From Gymnothorax reevesii (taxonomy: Eukaryota > Chordata > Actinopteri > Anguilliformes > Muraenidae), in the NCBI GenBank assembly GCA_029721435.1, contig CM056588.1, positions 39,077,430 through 39,141,429 on the forward strand: a stretch of 64,000 bases of DNA, written 5' to 3'. Numbering within the stretch: the stretch's first letter is position 1; every line of letters starts with the position of its first letter. The position numbers were made by a program, and so were the translations under genes. Of this stretch, positions 55,230 to 64,000 are shown piece by piece. Below the pieces are notes generated by a model that was given only the letters and a program-made list of their open reading frames with translations, was not told where the DNA came from and did not search any database.

Positions 55230-56085
55230 GCTTCACTTGTCAGGACCAACTCCTGAGAAACCATGAATGCTGTGAGGACATCTAATGTGTGTGTGTGTGT
55301 GCACGTGACGGTGAGGGCGCACACGTATGCGCGTGAAGGTCTCTGGGTGATATGCACCTCAGGCCGCTGGGCGAGTGTGTATGTTCGCTTCTATGCAGTG
55401 GTGATATACACATCTGAGGCTGCAATGCTACAGTGCGTGGGTGGGTGTATGAGGGTGTTTGTTTCTGTGTTAGTTCGGTGAATGTTTCTGAGGTCAGTAT
55501 GCCTGTGTGGGTTTGTGTCTGTACCAGAGTTACAGGTACCTGAAGTCGCTCTGTCTCACACACTAAGCATCATTCGGTCATTTCACCTTTTATTTCTTAT
55601 GTTGCTATGGTTATCGTGTTCCAGGTCTGACACTGCGGAATTAAGTGCAGCCCCTCCCTGTCCCCATGGAGCACAATAAGGACAGGAGAACCCGGGGCCT
55701 GCAGACCGACATCCCAGCAATAACAGCAGTTTAACCCAGGCTGGGTCAGGCTGCTCCTCACTGTGAGTTATTGTTATTTTACCATCATAGGAAAGCACAC
55801 AGAGCGACAAAATCCACAGGCAAACACATTCCAACGGAGCTAACAAATACGGAGTGAAAAAAGAGGGGTAGATCAGGGATTAATAAAGAGGCTCTTTCCC
55901 TCATGCTCTTGTATGAAACCTTATGAATCCTTGTGGAGGGGCAGGGTTGTCATGGTGTAAATATGTTTTCAGATGCAGTCATGCAAAGGGCCATCACCGC
56001 TGCCTCAGCAGTTGGTATGATGCGCATGCGACAGATGCGTTCGCTGGTCGAGCTTCCAAACCCCTCAGCTTCATACACACTGGCC
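55230..56085. other. Unassigned DNA with TG-rich stretches
   Basis: TG runs lie at 55286-55302 and through 55510, and no gene is recognised. A run of overlapping frames near 55280-55560 is low-complexity. Confidence 0.4.
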
Positions 56086-56089
56086 ACAC

Positions 56090-56099
56090 ACACGCGCGT

Positions 56100-56135
<36 letters not shown>

Positions 56136-56172
56136 ACACGCACACACACACATACACACACACACACACACA
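56090..56172. repeat. (CA)n microsatellite, interrupted
   Basis: About 38 CA units with TA and CG interruptions. Frames on both strands across it are artefacts. Confidence 0.95.
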
Positions 56173-56174
56173 AA

Positions 56175-57095
56175 AATAGACCTTTCACATGGTTACCGAG
56201 ACCCACAGCTTCAAAAATACTAGACTTCTGAATATTTATGTGTCAGTTAATGCAACTACGTAATAACTGACTCAGCCCTGATGTGTTAATCACCAGTACT
56301 AAACTCCAACACCAGTGGCCATTGATAACAGTGAAAAATCAACACCTTTTGGGGAAGGGCTTTTGAAGCCACAAAATCACTATGCGCTCATACAGTAAAA
56401 TATCCCCATGTACAACTCAAGAATGACAGCTAAATAATGTACTAGTTATGAATTACCACCTTTACATAACACCAATTATCATAAAACATACTCCGGGGAA
56501 TGCAGATTACTGTCATAATGCTTGCATATCAGAGGGCACATTTGACGTTCACAGACAGAGGTAGTTTTAATTAGGGGGAACATGCATTATGAATCATGAT
56601 AATAACAGGCAAACACATTTAACAGCCTTTTTTGTGTCACTCCTATAAAAAGCGATTGAAGACGTGCACGAAAAAATCATTTTCAGATCATGTCAAGAGG
56701 TGCACACTCTTTCCCTCCCGCAAAATCTCTAAAACAAGCACCTGCATTGCATTCTGGTTATTTTCCCTGATGCCTTAATCATCAGAAGCGACTTACGGTT
56801 AATCACGCTAAGCAGAAGCCAATCAAAGTGTGGTTCGGGGCTTCATCAAAGGCCAAACAGCTGCTTGGACATAAATATGGATAGTGACCAACCTCCTTAG
56901 TCCCATACAACCCTGCTAGCCACTAAAGTTGTCTTTACCCTTCCCCAGATTCTCCCACTTCTGTTAGAGGCAAACAGGCCCAGTTGGGAGCAGAGGCTCA
57001 TCATGGCCAATCAAATTCATCCTGACTTTCTTGGGAAAGGCAACAACCAATTACCCTGAACCCCACCGGCAATAACGCGGACACATTCGATCTAG
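56175..57095. other. Unassigned DNA
   Basis: No gene or repeat recognised. Confidence 0.4.
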
Positions 57096-57099
57096 GAGC

Positions 57100-57335
57100 A
57101 TTTGGCTCTTCCACAGACTGGAACAGTTGTCAGCAGATACCAGACCACACGCCCACTGCACACACTGGTACAGTGACTCAAGAGATACTAGACAGTGGGG
57201 CCCAACCATATACCAGGACAGCACCTTAACAGACACCAGACTCTGGGCCCTATCCACACACTGGAACAGTATGTCATCAGATACCAAACCATGGGCCCTC
57301 TCAACACACTGGAACAGAGCCTTAACAGATTCTGT
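57100..57335. repeat. Degenerate minisatellite, 'cacactggaacag' units
   Basis: About four units of 55-60 bp containing CACACTGGAACAG, TTAACAGATACCAGAC and TGGGCCC. The frames on both strands are repeat-encoded. Confidence 0.7.
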
Positions 57336-57339
57336 CAAG

Positions 57340-59285
57340 TATTTCAGTGCTATGCATTGTCAGTTAAGAGTCTTAACTTCTGACGGATAGCCTTATGGCA
57401 CTGAAAAGGGACCAGATCAGCACAGTGGCTGACCAATTAGAACAGAATAAATTCTACACAATGCTTCCAACAGCAAGCATCATTAAGAAAATGCTGATAA
57501 AACAATGTTCTTAAAAGCCACATTCAGATTCCCTGAGGCGTTCGAGCTGCCTGCTCCATCAGGGTTGTTCGGGGCAGCGCAGTACACGGCCACTCGGAAC
57601 AAACATGTCTGATCCGACGTCAAAGGTTTTAAGTATAGGGAAAAATAAATCAATACCCGCATGTGCCGGTCTGAGAATTACGCAGCACAGGATTTGCGAA
57701 ACTCAACTGTTAGCCGAGTGCGAGGCCAAAAAACCTAACACAATGTTTCAGGGCCATGCGAGGCCAATGGCGTAGCCAGGTATGAATTTCAGCTTGCGTT
57801 AGACACCTTTACAGACCCTGGCTTCAGTCACCGAGGTCTGAGAGAAAGACATATTGATTTTCCAGTACACATTGTGGAAGATTCAGGGTCTATGCAATGC
57901 TGGCTGTCACTTATTCAACACAGATCTTTTTATATGATGTTTTTATGCTCGACTGTGACCCAGAGAACAGAGTATCCTGACTGATGCTTTCTCCTTATAA
58001 ACCCTTATCATCTCCTCAGAGGAATGGTATGGCGGTGTAATTGCCCACATTAACATACTTGATGAAACATTTATCCTGACTCTCTTCCTTGGAGTATAAA
58101 TAGACAGTTGGTTTCCCTCGATTGTACACACACTTTGGTAAAGCGTCCAGATGTAATTTAGTGCTCGAGACTTTTATTTTTAAAAAGGCACCTGCCAAAT
58201 TGCACCCATTTTTTCCTCCTGTGAGTGCTCTGTGAGCTGAGCATTCTACCCACCGATTCCCTGACTGAACTAGAAAAATCGGCAACAAACATACGTGCTT
58301 AATGCTGAAAATTACATTTCACAGAAAAGTAACTTCTAAAATACAATTCACAACGTGAAATGTTCAATAATTTTCAGTAAGATCTTTTGTCATATAAACA
58401 CAGATAATATTTAATTAAATTCAATTCTCATAAAAATCTCCTTAAAAAAAGCAGCAATATTTACTATATTGCTCAAGTTTTTGCCTGATTTTGATGAACA
58501 TGTAATTAGTATCTAAAAACATATTATATTCTTGTGTGAGTAAAACACTTTGAAACAAAAATTTTGTCATACAAATGACAAAATGTTGTAAATTTGCAAT
58601 AAAAGTAGCAGAGCACATTCATCAGAGCCCTCTTACAGACTGTATAGTTGAGGCTGTAAAGAGCATTTCGGGGGGGGGGTGGGGTTTATATCCACTCGAA
58701 AAAAGGTTCACTACCAATTGAAATCCAGCCATTAGGAGAGGAAAATCTTTATTTTACATTGATTTAAGCAAAAGCAGTATCTTCTCATACTTTGTGAATG
58801 TACAATGTGTATCCAAAAGTCGCAGAGAAAATATAGATAAGAGTATATAAGTTCCCAGGGACTTTAAAGCAACTAAGAATGTTCAGATTTTAATGCAGTA
58901 AATAACCTGCACTCAATTCTCTGTTCCAGCAAAATACTGGCTTTATATTTCATTATAAATACAGATATTTGTTGAGGGACATATTTTATGTATAAGTTTA
59001 TCAACAAAGTAAACAATTTTGTGCTTTTCAAAACTCAAATCGAAAGAGAAACAATGGTGCACATTTGCGTCATTAAAGCAATGTTCCTCTAACTTCAATT
59101 TCCAAAGAACAGGGGCAATGTAAAAAAAAAAAATTGTGAATAAAACAGCGAGGAGTAATGTTGAAAATTCTATTTAACCTGTATCCAAATTTAAAAAAAG
59201 CAAAAACGAAATAATATTATAACTCATCACTTTTATTGCTTTTTTTTTATAGCAATAAAAAAAAAAAAAAAAATAGCAATGTGAC
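57340..59285. other. Unassigned DNA; hAT-end-like fragment near 57765; hairpin at 59231-59260
   Basis: 'caatggcgtagccagg' at 57767-57782 resembles the end of hAT elements, but no partner end was found. TTTTATTGCT and AGCAATAAAA at 59231-59260 form a perfect 10-bp hairpin next to a poly-A run. A G10 run lies at 58669. No gene. Confidence 0.4.
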
Positions 59286-59289
59286 ATCT

Positions 59290-60300
59290 GTTATATGTCC
59301 AATTAAGTTGGCGCAGGTGCACGTTCACCACGGTGTGACATCACCTCTCCATTTAATCACGCTCTGTAGTCATTTTGGAACTTGTTCCCATTCTTGACTG
59401 ATATAAGATTTTAATTAGTCAAGAGTAACAGGACACTGTTGTTGCATTTTGTTCTTCATAATCCACTGGACATTTCCAATGGGAGACAGGACTGGGCTGC
59501 AGGCAGGCCAGTCTAGAAACCACACTCTGACTACAAAGCCATGCTGTTGTAATGCATGCAGAATATGACTTGGAATATTCCTGCTGGAATAAGCAGGAGT
59601 GTCATTGATAAAGATGTTTGAAAGGCAGCATATACCAAAATAAGTAGCATAATAAGCACGTACCCTTTTGCCTCAATTGTGTCTTCAGAGATGTGCAAAT
59701 TTTCAATGCCAAGAGCACTAATGCAGCCCCTGACTATGACAGGCTCTGGCTTTTAAATATGTCATCAGAGTTGGTCCTTGTCCTCTTTGGCCCTGAGAAC
59801 CTGATGTCCATGATTTCGAAAAACAATTTCATAGATGGACTCGTCAGAACATCACTTCAATGGACTTTTCCGTCATTCTATTTCAGATGAGTTTGGAACC
59901 AGAAAAGTCCCCGGCGTTTCTGGACAGCATAAACCTATGGCTTCCTCTATACAACAGTCCTAACTTGCGTTAGATGATGCTGCAACAAACTGGTCATTCT
60001 GATGTATTTATGAGCCCATGTGGTTATGTCCACTACATTAGCATGTCAGTTCTTAATGCATTGCTGTCTAAGGGCTCAAAAGTCATGGGCATCCGATTTT
60101 GGTATTTAACTTTGTCTTTTGGGCACAGAAATTCACAAAAATCAGTATGCTTGATAAAGCGAAACTCACAAATATTTTTTGAGTGGTTTTCAACTCAATG
60201 TAGGGTAAAGAGAATTTACAAATCAATTCATTCTGTTTCTATTTGCATTTTACGTAACTGTCCCAATTCTTGGAAATTAGGTTTTATGTTCCTATGTTAA
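59290..60300 (-). mobile_element. Degraded Tc1-type relic (copy E)
   Basis: Antisense landmarks run in order: 'ttcccattcttgactgatata', 'tgggagacaggactgggctg', 'gcaggcaggccagtct', 'acaaagccatgctgttg', 'ggaataagcaggagtg', 'cagagatgtgcaaattttc', 'gacaggctctggctttt', 'tggactcgtcagaac', 'cggcgtttctgg' and 'gagcccatgtggttatgtcc'. The end 'gtaactgtcccaattcttgg' matches copy A. It is the least decayed of the four relics, but no transposase frame survives. Plus-strand frames of 65 and 108 codons in it are shadows. Confidence 0.75.
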
Positions 60301-60304
60301 AGAG

Positions 60305-61570
60305 CTTTATTAAAGATGAATCATAGGTTCCCAAACGTGACAGACCGCTCACAGAAAATCAAAGGACCAACACAAGATAAAAACTCAAGATCTGTTTGCT
60401 GAAACCACAATCTTCATGACACCAGCGGTGACCTCAGACAACCATTGTACAGACCCAGGTCACATGGTCTATTCATTCTGCCCTACATACTCCTTAAATA
60501 AACTCAGGCTGATCTACAGCCGGATTTAGACACTCATTTAATTGCTGAGGTTTTAGCAGGATTTCATCTCTGCCTGGTGTCAAGAACCTTTCAGTGTTCA
60601 GCAATCAGCTACTTAGTATGCAAATCATCCTTCCATAATAATTTACCAACTGCAATTAACTGACTATAGCTGTCAGCCCTGGGTCTCGAGAAGCCGGCAG
60701 AAATTTAGTTAGTATATCAAAGAAAGCAACAGTCAGGATTAAAAAATATCTGCACTGCTGATGATTACCCTGCTCTTTCTTGCAATAAAATGATATTTTT
60801 CCAGACCAGAAAAGGGATACAAACCTCTCTGACAGCCGCGGTAGAACAAAAAAAGTAAGCTAGAGCAAATTGTTTGACAAACTTTCATAAAAGCAAGTGA
60901 AGGCAGCCCATCTTTTAGCTGGTGGTAATGGGGGCTCATTGTTAGACACAGTGCAAAAAGCCATTCATACTGTTGTGTGATTGAAAAGAAAATCGAATCC
61001 TTTTGATGTTATAAATGTTTCTATTACCGCATTTGCACACAGAATGTCTCCGGGAATTATAGAGGACAGAGGTGATTCTCCAGGGACGGCGCTTCTGAAT
61101 GACATATTGAAATCTATTTGGACGTGAATATAAATATATCGCAGCTGGCTGAAATAACTCCTTTAGCGCACGATTTTTCACGCGGTAACAGCGGCTGAAA
61201 GGTGAAAATTGCAAGACGACACAAAAAGCTCAATGCATGCATATATTTCACTGCTCAAACCGCTCTTTGCTAATGGACGACCTCTAATATTTGCGTTTGA
61301 AATGAAGAGTGGAGGTTTGTGTTACAAGATGTGGCATCTTCCAGGCACACTTGTGCACTTAAATACTGCAGCAGTCAGAGAGCAATGAGGGCAAAAGAGA
61401 AGCAGGGATGGAGCTGCCAGGGCTCACAGTATTATCATCAGTATAATGCATTTTGGGACAGAAGTCATTTAAACATCCATAGAAATGGGGGCGATGGGGG
61501 GGGTTCCCATTCTCAAAACTGATCGCCACCAACCCGCTTCCCAGAGATCTATCATCACGCCATCCATAAC
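60305..61570. other. Unassigned DNA
   Basis: No gene or repeat recognised. Confidence 0.4.
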
Positions 61571-61575
61571 AAAGC

Positions 61576-61759
61576 CAGGGCCGCCAAACTCTGACCCGTG
61601 CTTCCAGGCCCAGCCCTGGTTCTCTCTCCTTTTTAACAATTAAGTGAACTATCATTGCCACTGATTGGCTGGACAGTCATCACAACTGACTCCCAGGTAA
61701 TGGGAGGGATGAAAACCAAAATTTCTTGGCCCTCGAGGACGGAAATTTGAGGCGCCCTG
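61576..61759. mobile_element. Small hAT-like MITE
   Basis: The left end CAGGGCCGCCAAACTCTGA and the reversed right end CAGGGCGCCTCAAATTTCCG are imperfect inverted repeats that continue to 'ccaggccc' and 'cgagggcc'. AAAG flanks both sides. The 184-bp size, CAGGG ends and lack of coding fit a hAT MITE; target duplication length is unproved. Confidence 0.45.
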
Positions 61760-61764
61760 AAAGT

Positions 61765-62775
61765 GCGCATCATGTGAGAGGCTGCAGTGATTGACCGACT
61801 GAACAGTCATGTGATCAGATTTAGAGCAAGACTTCCTTATGAGCTTTTTTCCTTTCCTCCCCCATGTGCCCTTCCTTCAAAGGCCAAGCAAAGGGTAGGG
61901 CAAACGCAATGCACTCCTGATGAGTCAGGCCTCGAGTATGCAGGAAGAGACGAGGAGAAATGGGAATGAAAGCTATGTGGTACGAATCAAACAAAACCAC
62001 AAACCTCAATTTCCAACTCAGAGGAAATGCAGTTTCTAGTCATTGAAACGGTCTTCCACAAAAGATGAGTGTCATCTACAAACTTCATATGTCACTGCCA
62101 TCCTGCAACATAGCAGGATGAAACAAAGGTTCAGGCTAAAAAAAAGGTCACTGCGAAAAGCCTGTGTCCGTTCACACAAGAATCTGCCAGGAAACAGCTT
62201 CTATAACACCGTGTACAAGCTGTTATACCATCGCTATTCAAGGCCTCTACGCACAGCAGCAGTAGGACCTGCTCAAACATTCAGACACTTGATGACATTC
62301 AGATCTTTTTCATTGGATACTAATTTATTTAATAACTGAGTGAATAAACTATTTTATATTGTGTTTAGAGTTGGATAATATAATTGCTTTGGTAAAAGCT
62401 CCAGCTAGACACTCTATTAGGCTATCGTTATATTATCTGCTTTCATTTTGATGGTGCATTCAATTCCCTCTGCATGTCTAACCACAATTAAATATGTGGT
62501 CTTCTGTATATTCAGATATGTTTAACTGGAATTACATAAATGTTGCTAATTCTAGTTAACTTTAATATATACCTTTTTGCTGCCATTCCGAATAGGTGAC
62601 ACAATTTTCCCTCCATATCCTTTCTCCTAAACAAATGTGGACCGATGGACACACTCACACATGTACACAAAGGGAATAATCTAGGTCCATTTCCTTACTT
62701 TTCCCTTTTTATATTTTCGGGGCTTTAATTTAATAATTGCCTGTTTGTTTAGTAAATTCTAATAATGGTTTACCT
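61765..62775. other. Unassigned DNA
   Basis: No gene or repeat recognised. Confidence 0.4.
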
Positions 62776-62779
62776 GAAG

Positions 62780-63030
62780 ATTGGTCTGCATAAAAGGTGG
62801 TAATGAAATCATTTGTGAGTTTTGGAATGACAGAGTACCTGGATGAATGGGTTTGTAAAACAGGCAAATGGAAAACTGCAGATTTATTAGTCGTGCAATG
62901 AATGGGTTAGTAAGCAGGTCAAACAGAAACGCCACAGATGAAATGGTAAGCGGATGATTTGATTACTTAACCGGCCAAATGGCAACTTGGCTGATGAAAC
63001 TGTACCTTGGTGAATGGGTTAGTTTGCATT
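62780..63030. repeat. Degenerate minisatellite, 'gaatgggttagtaagcagg' units
   Basis: About four units of 55-65 bp with AATGGGTT, CAAATGG.AAC and GATGAAA words. Confidence 0.5.
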
Positions 63031-63034
63031 TACA

Positions 63035-63635
63035 GAGTGAATCGTGTGGAATATTGTACAGTAGCTGATCGCAGGCGGATGTTTCACCGAGTCACACAGG
63101 AATGTAGCAGCACTGTTCTATCGAGCCATAATTGTACAAGGTTAGAACAAACCCCCAAACACAGCCGTCCCAGAACCAGCCCCAGCTTACAAGGGGGGAA
63201 CGAAAGATTATGCAGATCACAGATCAGAAAGACCACCAATGCAAGAAGGGTCTGAATCAAAGGCCCTGTTTACACTTCAGGAGTCTTCCATTCGATTTAT
63301 TCACTTCCCATTTACACTGAGCCATATCAATCTGTCTTCGCTACAGAAGATACAAATAGGATTTGCAGTTCCCGCACCAAAAGCCCCTGTCAGTTTATGG
63401 AAATTGAGAAAATGTTTGTCTTCCACCTGAACGTTAGTTGCATAGCGGGAAGTGTGATATTTTGGGTGGACCTTAGCGCAGACGTACGTGGCTCCTGTAG
63501 ACAGATCCATGCACACTTCACCACTTTGCAGCCAAAATACATCTCAAGAATCGTCCCGAGGAGGTTTGAGGAATCTGATTTAAATCCGAATCAGCTTTGG
63601 ACCAATTTACACTTCACATTTTCATGACATAAATG
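63035..63635. other. Unassigned DNA
   Basis: Overlapping 60-80 codon frames lack known domains. No repeat recognised. Confidence 0.4.
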
Positions 63636-63639
63636 CTAT

Positions 63640-64000
63640 CCGATATGCTCAAGAAACGTGAAGTGGCGAGGAGTAAAAAAGGCCAGAGAGAATATGGCCC
63701 AGAGAGGAAGTGGATCAGAGAGGGTGAGGATCAGAGAGGAAGCGGGTCAAGGAGGGCCCTAATTAAAAAGGAAGTGGATTAGTGAGGCCGATGCTCGGAG
63801 AGGAAGTGGATCAGAGAGGGCCTGACTCAGAAAGGAAGTGGATCAAAGAGTGCTCAACTCAAAGAGGATGTGGACCAGTGAGGGCGAAGCTCTGAGAGGA
63901 AGTGGATCAGCGAAGGTGTGGCTCAGCGGGCAGAGCGAAGCAGAGAGGGATATTGTCGAGAGAGGGCCTGGCTCAGATAGGAAGTAGCTCAGACGACACA
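63640..64000. repeat. 32-bp minisatellite reaching the window end
   Basis: Units of the form 'gagaggaagtggatcagagag' plus GGCCTGACTCA repeat with a 32-bp step at 63780-63910 and more loosely on either side. The array is purine-rich on the plus strand and is cut by the window boundary. Confidence 0.9.

Noticed and set aside
57765..57782. hAT-like end word 'caatggcgtagccagg'
   Set aside because: No inverted partner or target duplication could be found, so it is noted only as a fragment.
59974..60300. 108-residue plus-strand frame
   Set aside because: It is the shadow of a Tc1 relic whose transposase ran on the other strand.

Overview
This window looks like non-coding nuclear DNA of a ray-finned fish, most likely a teleost. 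The evidence is compositional and repeat-based: long (CA/TG)n tracts, many Tc1-type DNA transposon relics, hAT-like and Harbinger-like non-autonomous elements, tRNA-derived SINEs, a jockey/CR1/L2-type LINE fragment with a TGATTGATT tail, and Penelope-like tails. No intact protein-coding gene, rRNA, canonical tRNA, CRISPR array or prokaryotic feature was recognised. The open frames are transposase or reverse-transcriptase wreckage, translated minisatellites or chance. Family calls rest on recognised motifs, TIRs and TSDs read by eye; no database search was possible.

Layout. 0-10 kb: an old Tc1 relic, an AT-rich possibly conserved stretch, a composite Tc1-type MITE, TG-rich DNA, a near full-length Tc1 element (8.0-9.3 kb) and a Harbinger-like element (9.4-10.2 kb). 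10-18 kb: mostly unassigned, with a pure (CA)n of about 64 repeats at 14.1 kb and a truncated SINE at 16.7-17.1 kb. 18-22 kb: a 42-bp minisatellite split by a hAT-like element that itself contains a Penelope-like insertion, then a minisatellite whose units carry CCAAT boxes. 22-29 kb: unassigned DNA, a 1.6-kb Tc1 element, and a roughly 0.5-kb tRNA-SINE with 13-bp target duplications. 29.9-31.2 kb: LINE 3' half with reverse transcriptase. 33-40 kb: MITEs, a LINE tail, a GC-rich exon candidate and two minisatellites, one split by a SINE. 40.7-42.5 kb: a dispersed repeat carrying a 944-bp long-terminal-inverted-repeat fold-back element. 42.5-64 kb: more Tc1/mariner relics, a palindromic MITE nested in one, a second Penelope-like insertion, a SINE, several minisatellites, and a 32-bp array running off the window end.

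The best candidate for something undescribed is the fold-back element at 40833-41776: two 440-bp arms, about 97% identical, with a 5-bp target duplication, inserted in a repeat whose second internal unit gives the empty-site sequence. Each arm contains an NRF1-like site, and the left arm a consensus splice donor, so it may have captured promoter or first-exon sequence. Next in interest are paired hammerhead-like motifs in two Penelope-like insertions and a perfect 47-bp inverted duplication in a mariner-type relic. Unassigned stretches rich in homeodomain-like AT words could hold conserved enhancers of a developmental gene, but this cannot be tested from one sequence.
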